Shown here: positions 1 to 8,152 of the stretch, in pieces
Layout: each line of letters starts with the position of its first letter
Position numbering within the stretch: position 1 is the first letter of the stretch
NCBI RefSeq assembly: GCF_017306585.1
Contig: NZ_JAFKIC010000122.1
Span: 1-64,000 of the forward strand
DNA from: Mesorhizobium sp.
GTDB lineage: Bacteria; Pseudomonadota; Alphaproteobacteria; Rhizobiales; Rhizobiaceae
Length of the DNA: 64,000 nucleotides
Reading direction: 5' to 3'
Made by a program: the position numbers and the translations under genes
The notes under the pieces: model-generated
Told to the model about the DNA's origin: nothing
Database searches by the model: none
Seen by the model: only the letters and a program-made list of their open reading frames with translations

Positions 1-92
1 TGACCGGCATCTACACTTGGGACAGCGAGCAGCATCTGGCGGAAGGCTTTAGGACACTGCGCCTTCCGGTAGGGCTAAAGCGTGTCGCATGA
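1..92 (+). CDS. 3' end of an unidentified gene (cut by the window edge)
   Basis: From base 3 a plus-strand frame stays open for 29 codons and stops with TGA at 90-92. The readable peptide includes TGIYTWDSEQHLAEGF, which looks like real protein rather than random translation. I do not recognise the family. The start lies outside the window. The last few codons run into a degenerate stretch before the hisD-like remnant, so the original stop may have been altered. Confidence 0.3.
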   Translation, partial: TGIYTWDSEQHLAEGFRTLRLPVGLKRVA

Positions 93-119
93 TATTCATG
101 ATCGGTTCGACCTTAGCGT

Positions 120-695
120 ACGATTTTCAGCAGTTCTTGTTCCGACCCCACCACCGACCGGACGCTGGCGGAGGCCATCGCCGCCGCGGTACCGGAATTC
201 TGGGAGGCGATGGGCGAGTATCGCGCGGATTTTTCGCGCACCGTGCTCAACGGCAGGAATGGCGGCATCGTGCTGGCGCCTTCGATCGAAGCGGCGTTCG
301 ACTTCATCAACGATTATGCGGCCGAGCATATGGCCGTGCTGTCGACATCCGCTTTCGAATTGCTGCCGAGGATCAGGAACGCCGGCGAAATCCTGCTCGG
401 CCCGCATTCGGCAATTCCGATCGCAAACTTCGTGCTGGGGCCGAGCCACGTCCTGCCGACCGGCGGCCGGGCCAACACGGCATCGCCGCTCTCCGTCTTC
501 GATTTCATGAAGCGCTCCTCGATCGCCTACCTGTCCCAGGCGGCCTATCAAAGGCTGGCGCCCGCCGCTCGCACCTTCGCCCGCTATGAAGGGTTCATGG
601 CGCACGCGAATTCGGTTTCGGAAATCCGCGACCGCATCCTGTCGAACAGCAGACCTTTCACCGACCCGTTAGAGCAGTTCACCATTTCACGGTGA
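120..695 (+). pseudogene. 5'-truncated histidinol dehydrogenase-like gene
   Basis: The frame encodes about 190 residues that match only the C-terminal half of the HisD family, which is usually about 430 residues. Recognisable stretches are LLGPHSAIPIANFVLGPSHV and LPTGGRANTASPLSVFDFM, then the conserved end ARYEGFMAHANSV. A stop at 114-116 closes the frame upstream, and the first in-frame ATG (210) lies well inside the homologous part, so the N-terminal NAD-binding half is gone. The last residues (PLEQFTISR) and the stop at 693-695 lie in the intergenic repeat at 671-767, so the native stop is also lost. HisD-like dehydrogenases also act on other hydroxy-compounds, so the ancestor need not have been a histidine biosynthesis gene. 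Confidence 0.7.
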
Positions 696-767
696 ACTGC
701 TGTAACTCTTTGTTTTGACGCAATTCCGGACGGAAAACCGTTTCACACTTTTCCTGGAATTGCTCTA
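671..767. repeat. Rhizobial-type palindromic intergenic repeat
   Basis: A perfect inverted repeat (GCAGTTCACC 674-683, GGTGAACTGC 691-700) is followed by sequence running from caattccgga to ggaattgctct, itself dyadic. From memory, near-identical text is scattered between genes in Mesorhizobium and relatives. It lies between the hisD remnant and the ABC permease, forms the remnant's stop codon, and ends 11 bases before the permease start. Confidence 0.6.
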
Positions 768-778
768 GCGAGATCACA

Positions 779-1621
779 ATGACCATACAGACCGACACAG
801 CGGCCCCGAAGCAAACCATGCAACGCCCCCAGCGCAAGCCGTTGCTGAGCATGGCGGCGGAGATCTCGGGCCCGACCTATCTCTTGATCGCCGTCTGCGC
901 CTTCCTGCTCTTCATCGCGGCATGGTTCCTGGCGACCGGGCTAGGCATGACCAAGCCCATCTTCCTGCCCTCGCCCCTTGCCGTCGTCGCCAAGCTTACA
1001 AAGCTGGCAATGGACGGAACGCTGGCCAGCGATGTCGGCAACAGTGTCTACCGCATCATGATCGGCTTCTTCATTGCCTCGGTGATGGCGCTTGCGACGG
1101 CGATCCTGATCGGCGCCTACCGCTTCTGGGAGGCGGCGATCGAGCCGTTCCTCGATTTCGTCCGCTACATGCCGGTCGTGGCGTTCGTGCCGCTGACCAT
1201 CCTGTGGAGCGGCACCGGCGACATCCAGAAATTTCTGATCATCTGGATCGGCACCTATTTCCAGCAGGCGCTGATGTTCAAGGACAACATCAAGCGCGTT
1301 CCCACAGACTTCATCGGCTTCGGACGGACACTGGGGATGAGCGATTTGCGCGTGCTGATGCGCATTGTCGTGCCCTCGGCGATGCCGCAGATCTGGGACA
1401 CGCTGCGCATCTCGCTGGGCTGGGCCTGGACCTGGGTTACGCTGGCCGAACTGGTCGCCGCCAATTCCGGGCTTGGCTACCGGATCACGGTTGCCCAGCG
1501 CTACCTTCAAACCGACATGGCAATCGGCTACATACTGGTGCTCGGCATACTGGGCCTTACGACGGACCAGATCATGCGATTCCTGGGTCGGCATTTCTTC
1601 AAATATGAGAGGAAGTCCTGA
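779..1621 (+). CDS. ABC transporter permease, NitT/TauT (SsuC-like) type
   Basis: This 280-residue inner-membrane permease has a cytoplasmic N-terminus of about 30 residues, then a first TM helix (YLLIAVCAFLLFIAAWFLA) and about five more. The ATPase-contacting EAA-type loop is near residues 180-215 (FGRTLGMSDLRVLMRIVVPS), followed by the conserved AWTWVTLAELVAA and SGLGYRI. These are marks of the BPD permeases that import nitrate, taurine, alkanesulfonates or similar anions. The ATPase gene starts 1 base after the stop. No substrate-binding protein is in view, so the substrate is unknown. The upstream repeat and truncated gene suggest the original operon head was lost. Confidence 0.88.
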   Translation: MTIQTDTAAPKQTMQRPQRKPLLSMAAEISGPTYLLIAVCAFLLFIAAWFLATGLGMTKPIFLPSPLAVVAKLTKLAMDGTLASDVGNSVYRIMIGFFIASVMALATAILIGAYRFWEAAIEPFLDFVRYMPVVAFVPLTILWSGTGDIQKFLIIWIGTYFQQALMFKDNIKRVPTDFIGFGRTLGMSDLRVLMRIVVPSAMPQIWDTLRISLGWAWTWVTLAELVAANSGLGYRITVAQRYLQTDMAIGYILVLGILGLTTDQIMRFLGRHFFKYERKS

Positions 1622-1622
1622 C

Positions 1623-2408
1623 ATGCAGGCGCATCCCAAGCTTAAGATCTCGCATCTGCAAAAATCGTTCACCAACGGCCGTTCGACGATCAAGGTGCTC
1701 GACGACATCAACCTCGAAGTCGGCGACAACGAGTTCGTTTCGCTGGTCGGCGCATCGGGCTGCGGCAAGAGCACGCTGCTGTCGATCATCGCCGGCCTGC
1801 AGGACTACGAGCAAGGCGAGATGCTGATCGACGGCAGCTCGATCAACGGACCGGGCCGCGACCGTGGCGTCGTCTTCCAGTCCTACACGTTGCTGCCATG
1901 GCTGACGGCGCTGCAGAATGTCGAGTTCGCGCTGCGCGAGACCGGACATGACGCCAAGGACATCCCCGAGGTGGCGCGCCAGCATCTCGACCTGGTGAAG
2001 CTTTCGCGCTTTGCCGACAGCTTTCCGAGCCAGCTTTCCGGCGGCATGAAGCAGCGCGTCGCCATTGCGCGCGCTTTGTCCTACCGGCCGAAAATGCTTC
2101 TGATGGACGAACCCTTCGGTGCGCTGGATGCGCTGACCCGTGGCCAGATGCAGGAGCTGTTGATGCAGATCTGGCAGGAGCATCGCCTGACCGTGATCTT
2201 CGTCACCCACGATGTCGAGGAGGCTGTCTATCTGTCCGACCGGATCTTCGTTATGGGCCTCAATCCGGGGCGCATCAAGGAGTGCATTGCGGTGCCTGCC
2301 GTCAGGCCAAGACCGACCGGCATCCAGCATGACCGCGACGTCCTGGAACTTCAGGCGCAAGTGCTGAAATCCATTCGCGAAGAGACCCGCCGCGCCGAGT
2401 TCGAGTGA
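1623..2408 (+). CDS. ABC transporter ATP-binding protein, NitT/TauT type
   Basis: This 261-residue ATPase pairs with the preceding permease. The ATG at 1623 sits right behind the permease stop, so coupled translation is likely; a longer frame open upstream only overlaps the permease. Walker A is GASGCGKST, the signature is LSGGMKQRVAIARAL, and Walker B is MLLMDEPFGALDALTR followed by the H-loop VTHDVEEAV. This is the pattern of the SsuB/TauB/NrtD branch. The C-terminal tail rich in Arg and Glu is normal for the family. The substrate cannot be inferred without a binding protein. Confidence 0.9.
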   Translation: MQAHPKLKISHLQKSFTNGRSTIKVLDDINLEVGDNEFVSLVGASGCGKSTLLSIIAGLQDYEQGEMLIDGSSINGPGRDRGVVFQSYTLLPWLTALQNVEFALRETGHDAKDIPEVARQHLDLVKLSRFADSFPSQLSGGMKQRVAIARALSYRPKMLLMDEPFGALDALTRGQMQELLMQIWQEHRLTVIFVTHDVEEAVYLSDRIFVMGLNPGRIKECIAVPAVRPRPTGIQHDRDVLELQAQVLKSIREETRRAEFE

Positions 2409-2561
2409 ACGTTCTTGTTCGATCAGCGACAGTTGCGATCATTGCATGATCAGAAACTGCGAGTGCAGGGTTACCCAATCCTTCTGGAACGACTTGAACT
2501 CCGGCAGGGTCCTATCAGCGTCGGCAAATTCGACGTCAGCGCGGCCATTCAACAAATCTGA

Positions 2562-2587
2562 GCCGACCGGCGGGCACCGCCGGCGGC
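2562..2587. terminator. GC-rich hairpin between convergent genes
   Basis: CCGGCGG (2567-2573) and CCGCCGG (2577-2583) pair perfectly around a 3-base loop, and GCCG/CGGC extends the stem past one bulged base. It lies between the stop of the plus-strand ABC ATPase and that of the minus-strand opine dehydrogenase, where a two-way terminator would be expected. There is no clear U-tract, so Rho-independent function is uncertain. Confidence 0.35.
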
Positions 2588-2632
2588 TTATCGGGTGTAA
2601 TGTCTTATGCTGCAACCCACTGTGAAGAGTTG

Positions 2633-3703
2633 TCAAAATCCCTTACGGCATAAGTTTTCGAGATCTGCTTTTGGCATTCCCTCGATGCCGAGCGCAGGAA
2701 GAATATCATTGTCTCCCTTGAGGTCGCGACCGTAGGCCGCCGACAATATGGAAATTCCAGACTCGTGGAGGATCGCCCGATTTCCGCTGATCTTCCCCAG
2801 AAATACGGTCGGTAGCAGTCCGAACGGAACATCCTCGAGAATATAGCGGCTTTCGATAGTTGTCGGGCCAAAGCCGCCACGCCCTTGGCGATCCATCTCC
2901 TGGTTCATTTCAGAAACGGTGCCCTTGGCGACGTGGAACGACAATGAAAAATGCTCTTCGACGGTGCGCACGGCTATGCCAAAACGGGCAGCGATCGCCA
3001 ATCGTTCGGCGTCGAGAGCCTCGATAACGCGGCCAACGGCCGGGGTGACGTTTCCCCCTTGGCTCCATTGCTCGGCCTTCTCCATGCGTGTGAGATTGAG
3101 AAGGGCAATTCCCAGATGGTTCTGCGGATTGAGGTTGCTAAGCGCGATCGCAAGCAGACCGTCGCGCTTAACGAAACGATCGCCGAACAAGGCCGTGCAA
3201 AGCGCGAACCCTTGGTCCAGCGCATTGAAAGGCAGCGTCGCAACATCAAGTTTCTGGCGAACGCTGGCAACATCGACATCAGTCGGTCCGCGCTGGCGGC
3301 CGCTTACGAGCGTTGTGCCCCAGACGATGATCGGCAGGCTGACTTTGCGCTCCGACAGGTGCTTGGAGAGATACAGCGCTCCGAAGGAACTGTGAGAGCT
3401 GATGATAACCGGCAAACCCTCGCTCAGATAAGGAGTGGCAGCATCCATCACCATCTTGTGGCCGTTAGCCGGCAGCGCGATCATGACGACGTCCGCATTG
3501 GCAATGGCATCTTTACAATCCTTGGCGATGCGAACCGGTACCGTTGCCTCGATAGCCCCCGTGGCCTTCAGCAATTCGCCGGCGGCCAGCGCCTTGGTGC
3601 GCTCTCCGGACGGCGACCAAAGCATGGGGTCGTGTCCCGCTTCCGCCAAATAGGCGGCAAGGCCGTAAGCAATCGCTCCGGCGCCCAGAATACTCACCCG
3701 CAT
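2633..3703 (-). CDS. NAD(P)-dependent opine (octopine/nopaline-type) dehydrogenase
   Basis: This 356-residue protein has an N-terminal Rossmann fold (VSILGAGAIAYGLAAYLAEAG, residues 3-23, with the GxGxxG-type dinucleotide loop) and a C-terminal opine-dehydrogenase domain. The diagnostic stretch is NLNPQNHLGIALLNLTRME, matching the catalytic NPxxH and N-x-x-R region of octopine/nopaline dehydrogenases. The family reversibly couples an amino acid and a 2-oxo acid. It is the last gene of a minus-strand cluster that also encodes a polar-amino-acid ABC importer, so uptake followed by oxidative cleavage of an opine-like compound is the natural reading. The substrate is not determined. About 260 bases separate it from the permease, so it may have its own promoter. 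Confidence 0.82.
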   Translation of the reverse strand: MRVSILGAGAIAYGLAAYLAEAGHDPMLWSPSGERTKALAAGELLKATGAIEATVPVRIAKDCKDAIANADVVMIALPANGHKMVMDAATPYLSEGLPVIISSHSSFGALYLSKHLSERKVSLPIIVWGTTLVSGRQRGPTDVDVASVRQKLDVATLPFNALDQGFALCTALFGDRFVKRDGLLAIALSNLNPQNHLGIALLNLTRMEKAEQWSQGGNVTPAVGRVIEALDAERLAIAARFGIAVRTVEEHFSLSFHVAKGTVSEMNQEMDRQGRGGFGPTTIESRYILEDVPFGLLPTVFLGKISGNRAILHESGISILSAAYGRDLKGDNDILPALGIEGMPKADLENLCRKGF

Positions 3704-3962
3704 AGTAAAGCTCCTGTTGCAATCATTGAGGCGCCGAGACTGTCGCGGCCCTCAACCCGTGCCAAAATTGCAGCCGCGTCGTTGATCGCCTGATGTGCCG
3801 CCCGATTGCTCTTCGAGATGACTCTGGCTAGCCGGCGTCGGGTAACGGCCGGAGCAACCTCACCGCCGCCTGTCCCGATGCCGTGAGGTATCCCCGGTTC
3901 TGTGCGAGACTGCGATTGCGCTGAACGAATTCCGCTCAAGGGAGCTGCGAGGAGGCTACGAC

Positions 3963-4655
3963 TTACGTCCGCACCCTCAGCGCTCGCTCCAGCCTGTCTG
4001 CAATTTGGGTGACGATATAGGCAATCACCATGTAGATCACGACGGCAATCACGAAGGCTTCGAGGTAATAGTAGTTCAACGCGGCTGTCAGCTGGGACTG
4101 GGCGAAGATATCGACAACCTCGATGGCGAATCCGAGAGAAAGCGCCTTCATGATGACCATCATTGAGGTTGTGAGGTCGGGAATTGCGGTGAGGACCACT
4201 TGGGGAAATAGAATCCGCCGGAACAGTTGGCCGCTTGTATAGCCCAGCGAATGGGCTGCGTCCGACTGACCGGTGTCAAAGGCGTTCAGGGCTCCCTTGA
4301 TAATCTCCGATTGGAACGCGGCGATACAGCCTGTCACCGCAACAACAAGGATGACCCAGTTGGGTGTTTCGTGGGCGTTGAAGCTGATCCCGAGCAACGA
4401 GAACAGGAACTGGAATGCCGGGGGCAGACCGAAATAGGACAGGAAAATCACGATCACCATCGGGACACCCTTCAGGATGATCTTGTAGACCATGATAAGC
4501 TCTCGAAGCACAGGGACACGTCTGTATTCAACAAGGGCAAACAGGCTGCCGAGTATGACGGAAAGGGGGAAGATCAAGAGCGCCATTCCAAGCGTTATAG
4601 GTACGGCGCCCAGAATTTCCCGCGTGTCCTGGAGCAAAATATCGGTATCGAACAT
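3963..4655 (-). CDS. Polar amino-acid/opine ABC transporter permease (HisM-like)
   Basis: This 230-residue protein of the HisM/OccM/GltK permease type begins with a short periplasmic segment, then TM1 (LGMALLIFPLSVILGSLFAL). The conserved stretch FQSEIIKGALNAFDTGQSDA is followed by the EAA loop AHSLGYTSGQLFRRILFPQV. It is the second of two adjacent permeases, 20 bases downstream of its partner, and the pair would form the heterodimeric channel. Together with the binding protein and ATPase it makes a complete PAAT-family importer beside the opine dehydrogenase. Confidence 0.87.
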   Translation of the reverse strand: MFDTDILLQDTREILGAVPITLGMALLIFPLSVILGSLFALVEYRRVPVLRELIMVYKIILKGVPMVIVIFLSYFGLPPAFQFLFSLLGISFNAHETPNWVILVVAVTGCIAAFQSEIIKGALNAFDTGQSDAAHSLGYTSGQLFRRILFPQVVLTAIPDLTTSMMVIMKALSLGFAIEVVDIFAQSQLTAALNYYYLEAFVIAVVIYMVIAYIVTQIADRLERALRVRT

Positions 4656-4675
4656 GGTTGAATACCTTCGTTAGG

Positions 4676-5392
4676 TCAGGCGTTCGAGATGAGCGCGTGC
4701 TTGATCTGAGTTGTGGCCGTCGCCTCTGGCGCCTGCATGGGCGAGCGAAGCTCGAAAAAGCGAATGATGAGCCACGCGATCAGGCACATCAGCGCATAGA
4801 TGACCGCCAGCACGAGATACGTCTCGAACTGGTACTGGTTGTAGTCCCGCTCCATGATCAGGTGCGCGGTCGCCATCACGTCCGCAGCCCCGATATACAT
4901 GACCAGCGCGACGTTATGAATCAGGTAGATGATGGAGTTTCCGTATCCCGGCAGGCCGATATGGATGGCTTGCGGGCCGACGATGCGGAATATCTTTTGC
5001 CTGAAGGTATAGCCCAGGCTGTCGGCCGCATCGTGCTGGCCGCGATCGACCGCCAGATATGCAGGCCGCATGACTTCGGACAGGTAGCCGCCGTGATAGA
5101 GGCTGAGCCCCACCATGGCGGCGACGTTTGGCGAGAAGAAATCGGCGGCGCCGAACAGCGCCACCAGAAGGGGAAGCCCGTAGAACGCGACGAACAGTTG
5201 CAGCACCACGGGAACACTGCGTGCGTACGACACGTAAAGGTCGACCAGGTTGCTGATCACTGGCACCCTGCGGATTCGCAGAGTCGATGCCACGAGCGCC
5301 AAACAGAACCCGACGACAATGGCCGTAAACGTAATGGCGAGCGTCAGCGGCAACGCCGAGAGCAACTCAGGGATCATAGCAGAAACATCCAC
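4676..5392 (-). CDS. Polar amino-acid/opine ABC transporter permease (HisQ-like)
   Basis: This 238-residue permease is paralogous to the one that follows. It opens with TM1 (LLSALPLTLAITFTAIVVGF) and carries the family stretch GGYLSEVMRPAYLAVDRGQH, then the EAA loop DAADSLGYTFRQKIFRIVGP. It lies 66 bases downstream of the binding-protein gene, the usual HisJ-Q-M order. The charged C-terminal tail is on the cytoplasmic side. It would form the inner-membrane pore with its neighbour and be powered by the ATPase at 6312-7052. Confidence 0.87.
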   Translation of the reverse strand: MDVSAMIPELLSALPLTLAITFTAIVVGFCLALVASTLRIRRVPVISNLVDLYVSYARSVPVVLQLFVAFYGLPLLVALFGAADFFSPNVAAMVGLSLYHGGYLSEVMRPAYLAVDRGQHDAADSLGYTFRQKIFRIVGPQAIHIGLPGYGNSIIYLIHNVALVMYIGAADVMATAHLIMERDYNQYQFETYLVLAVIYALMCLIAWLIIRFFELRSPMQAPEATATTQIKHALISNA

Positions 5393-5458
5393 TTTGAAGC
5401 ACTCCTTCTTGCAATTAAGCCTTGCCGCTGACTAACCAGTATGATTGCAGACGTCGTC

Positions 5459-6286
5459 TTATTTCATGTACTGGACGATGCCCTCGCCGAACCACTTCTG
5501 CGAGAGCTTTTCGATCGTGCCGTCGTCTTTCAATTCCTTGAGGACCTTGCTCACATCGTCGGACAGAACCTTGTTTTCGTCCGACTGATGAATCAGCATG
5601 TAGGTGTTGTTGCTAAAAACCGGATCGGACGCCACGATGTCGAGCTTCTTCTCCTCGATCACGGTCTGCTCACCCAGGTTCGATGGCAGGACCAGCGCGT
5701 CGAACTTGCCGTTCTGAACCTCATCCAGCCGGTTCGGGTACGGGATGCCGGCGCTCGAGGCCGTCACGTCAAGCTTGTATTGCGGATTCTCCTTCTGCCA
5801 GTTCATGACGAACTTGTAGGTCCCGCCGCCGGCATTGAGCGGGACGATCCTCTTGCCGACCAGGTCTTTCATTTCATTGATGCCGCTGCCCTTCTTGCTG
5901 TAGATCTTCATCAGGCTGGCACCCATGGGGTTTTCCGGAATGAAGAACTGCTTGGCGCGCTCGGGCGACTTGTAGTAGCCGCCGACCGCGATGTCGTACT
6001 TGCCCGTGGCCAGGCCGGTTTCCTGCGCGATATCAGAGACACCTTCCATTTCGAACTTGTACTGCGGCAACTTCGCGTTGATCGCCCTCAGGAGATCGGG
6101 TTCATAGCCTTGCGGCTCGACGCCGAGCGCGCCCCACGCCAGCGGCTTGGATTCGGCGGACGTCGCGATCTTGATGGTCCGAACGGTCTGACCGTAACTG
6201 ATCCCTGCTGTCGCAAGGGCAAGTGCGATGCCGCCGACGACGGCGAGAGCGTGGCGACGGGAGAAACTGGATTTGATTGCAGACAT
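5459..6286 (-). CDS. Periplasmic substrate-binding protein, polar amino-acid/opine family
   Basis: The ATG at 6286 gives a 275-residue preprotein whose leader has a twin arginine (SRRHAL) and a long hydrophobic core ending in GISYGQ, so it is exported. An in-frame ATG 42 codons upstream lies inside the ATPase gene and is unlikely. The mature part shows the SBP_bac_3 pattern: VRTIKIATSAESKPLAWGAL, a YDIAVGG motif, then LVGKRIVPLNAGGGTYKFVM. Such proteins bind polar amino acids or opines. The position between the ATPase and two permeases fits a complete importer. The ligand is unknown; the opine dehydrogenase downstream suggests an opine or N-substituted amino acid. Confidence 0.85.
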   Translation of the reverse strand: MSAIKSSFSRRHALAVVGGIALALATAGISYGQTVRTIKIATSAESKPLAWGALGVEPQGYEPDLLRAINAKLPQYKFEMEGVSDIAQETGLATGKYDIAVGGYYKSPERAKQFFIPENPMGASLMKIYSKKGSGINEMKDLVGKRIVPLNAGGGTYKFVMNWQKENPQYKLDVTASSAGIPYPNRLDEVQNGKFDALVLPSNLGEQTVIEEKKLDIVASDPVFSNNTYMLIHQSDENKVLSDDVSKVLKELKDDGTIEKLSQKWFGEGIVQYMK

Positions 6287-6311
6287 TTCGTAGGTTCCCT
6301 TCTTGTTGAGT

Positions 6312-7052
6312 TTATTGAAAAGCAAGTTCAGACTGCAGGAATTGAGCAAGTCGTGGGCTGGAAGGCGCATCGAAGATCTCAGCCGGACTGCCATCGGCGG
6401 CAACCACGCCACGATCCATGAAGACGATCCGGCTTGAGATGTTCCTTGCGAATTGCATCTCGTGGGTCACAAGCAGCGAAGTGATCCCGGACGACGTGAC
6501 GTCTTTGATCACCTTCAGAACTTCACCGACCAGTTCAGGGTCAAGCGATGACGTCGGTTCGTCGAAGAGCATCACATCCGGCCGAACCGCTAGCGCTCGT
6601 GCGATGCCAGTCCGTTGGAGCTGTCCTCCTGATAGCTGGGAGGGATAGCTGTCCCGCTTGTCGGAGAGGCCAACTCGTTCTAGCTCCCTAAGCGCGATTT
6701 CACGCGCCTCGTCCGTGGATTTGCGCTGCACGACGACCAGCGGATCCATGACGTTTTGAAGGACGGTCATGTTCTTGAAGACGTTGAATTGCTGAAAGAC
6801 CATCGCCGTCCGGAGCCGGATCGCCTGGATAGCTGCCTTGTCGGCGCGCTGGTAATCCATCCGAATCTGATCGAACACGATGGTCCCAGATGCCGGTTTA
6901 ACCAGGTAGTTGATGCATTTCAGCAGGGTGGTCTTGCCGGTGCCGCTGGGGCCGATGATTGACACAACGTCACCTCGCTTTACCGAGAGATTGACGCCGT
7001 TCAGGACCTGCGTGTTTCCGTAGGACAGCTTTACATCTTTGAGTTCAAGCAT
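6312..7052 (-). CDS. Polar amino-acid/opine ABC transporter ATPase (HisP/GlnQ-like)
   Basis: This 246-residue ATPase of the PAAT importer has Walker A GPSGTGKTT, signature LSGGQLQRTGIARAL, Walker B VMLFDEPTSSLDPELVGEVL and switch histidine VTHEMQFARN. Length and motifs are typical of the HisP/OccP class. It is the first gene of the transporter set and begins 57 bases after the AhpD-like gene, on the same strand as everything from the LysR gene down. The binding protein begins 25 bases after its stop. Confidence 0.9.
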   Translation of the reverse strand: MLELKDVKLSYGNTQVLNGVNLSVKRGDVVSIIGPSGTGKTTLLKCINYLVKPASGTIVFDQIRMDYQRADKAAIQAIRLRTAMVFQQFNVFKNMTVLQNVMDPLVVVQRKSTDEAREIALRELERVGLSDKRDSYPSQLSGGQLQRTGIARALAVRPDVMLFDEPTSSLDPELVGEVLKVIKDVTSSGITSLLVTHEMQFARNISSRIVFMDRGVVAADGSPAEIFDAPSSPRLAQFLQSELAFQ

Positions 7053-7109
7053 TTCTGGTTGGTGTCCTTCAGAGAGTTAGACGGAGTGCCTTGACCGCAT
7101 GCGACATCA

Positions 7110-7673
7110 TCACCCGCTCTCCGCATGGCCGAGAACGTGCATCAGCCGGTTTGCCCAGCCGAAGATCGAGATGGCATGGATCAGGTCGATGATCTCGCGG
7201 TCATCCATGCCGACTGATCGAAGCGCGGCGATATCGTCTGCCGTCGCTTCCGACGGTGCCGCCGACAGGCGGCGGGCAAAGCTGTAGATTGCCGCATCGC
7301 GTGGGCCGAGCACTTCAGGTTTGTCGAGATACAGCGCGGTGACCACTTGGTCGCTCTTGGTCAGCTCTGCATGCCTGCGGGCGTGAACTACGGCACAGAA
7401 TTTGCAGCCATTGACGATTGAGGCGCCCAATGCACCAAGTTCGCGGTCGGGACGGGCAAGCCCGCCTTCGACATACATGATTGCGTTGAACAAGATGGTG
7501 CGAGCCAGATAGCTTTCTGGGTCGTGCGCAAGGGTGCGCACATATTCCGAAACTTTCTTGGCCGATGGCGTGACCTTCATCGCTTCAAGCTGTTCCGGCG
7601 TGGCTTCGGATAGCTCGACCGGCGCGATGTAGGGATGCCAATTCAATGGCTTCAGACGAACCGAGGAAATCAT
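7110..7673 (-). CDS. AhpD-like alkylhydroperoxidase-domain protein
   Basis: This 187-residue protein has the AhpD/carboxymuconolactone-decarboxylase helical fold. Its motif NGCKFCAVVHARRH supplies the redox-active CxxC and the downstream histidine of the peroxidase relay, so it may reduce organic peroxides with a thiol donor. Its start codon overlaps the stop of the CMD-domain gene upstream (7670-7673). The two look like the paired small proteins known as the Avi_7169 and Avi_7170 families, recalled from family names and not checked. The context of a flavin monooxygenase and an opine transporter suggests detoxifying or processing a catabolic intermediate. Confidence 0.75.
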   Translation of the reverse strand: MISSVRLKPLNWHPYIAPVELSEATPEQLEAMKVTPSAKKVSEYVRTLAHDPESYLARTILFNAIMYVEGGLARPDRELGALGASIVNGCKFCAVVHARRHAELTKSDQVVTALYLDKPEVLGPRDAAIYSFARRLSAAPSEATADDIAALRSVGMDDREIIDLIHAISIFGWANRLMHVLGHAESG

Positions 7674-8152
7674 GTCGACCTCATCAGGCGCAAGCCGGCC
7701 GCCACCCGTGTCTGGAAGTTGACAAAGGCAATCAGCTCGGAGAGCGCGACGATCTGGGGATTGTTCAATCCGGCCTTGGCAAGCAGGGCGATATGGCCCG
7801 CTTCCGCCTTTTTCGGCGTCATGGTGATCAGGTCAACATGACGGACGATGGTCGCCAGGGGTTCATTGAAATCCGTTTCACCCTGGGCCAGCGCCAGAAG
7901 CTCCTCAGTCGGACCAAGCTGAGCCAGTTGCACATCATATTCGGCCATCAGCACCGGATCGCCATTCAGGGCGGCCATGCGACGGGCCAGGGCAACCCTT
8001 AAATTCGGCGCCAGCCCCTGATCGTTTGCCGGCTGCAACACGGAGACGCGACATTCTTCCGCCCCTTGCACGAATTCGGGCCGAAACCGCCGTGCGGCGA
8101 AAAGGGCATCATCCGGTGAAAGACCGGCGGCCTTGTCCATTGCGTCCATCAC
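7670..8152 (-). CDS. CMD-domain protein, partner of the AhpD-like protein
   Basis: This protein of about 160 residues has a helical carboxymuconolactone-decarboxylase-like domain. The C-terminal half (AGHIALLAKAGLNNPQIVAL) resembles AhpD proteins but lacks the CxxC, so it is probably not a peroxidase itself. The start is either GTG at 8152 or ATG at 8149; both overlap the monooxygenase stop. The overlap at both ends shows strict translational coupling between the monooxygenase and AhpD-like genes. A role as structural or enzymatic partner of the AhpD-like protein is inferred from pairing only. Confidence 0.65.
   Translation of the reverse strand: MMDAMDKAAGLSPDDALFAARRFRPEFVQGAEECRVSVLQPANDQGLAPNLRVALARRMAALNGDPVLMAEYDVQLAQLGPTEELLALAQGETDFNEPLATIVRHVDLITMTPKKAEAGHIALLAKAGLNNPQIVALSELIAFVNFQTRVAAGLRLMRST

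Noticed and set aside
3704-3962. Small minus-strand frame (81 codons) between permease and opine dehydrogenase
   Set aside because: No family resemblance and no clear ribosome-binding site; treated as intergenic.
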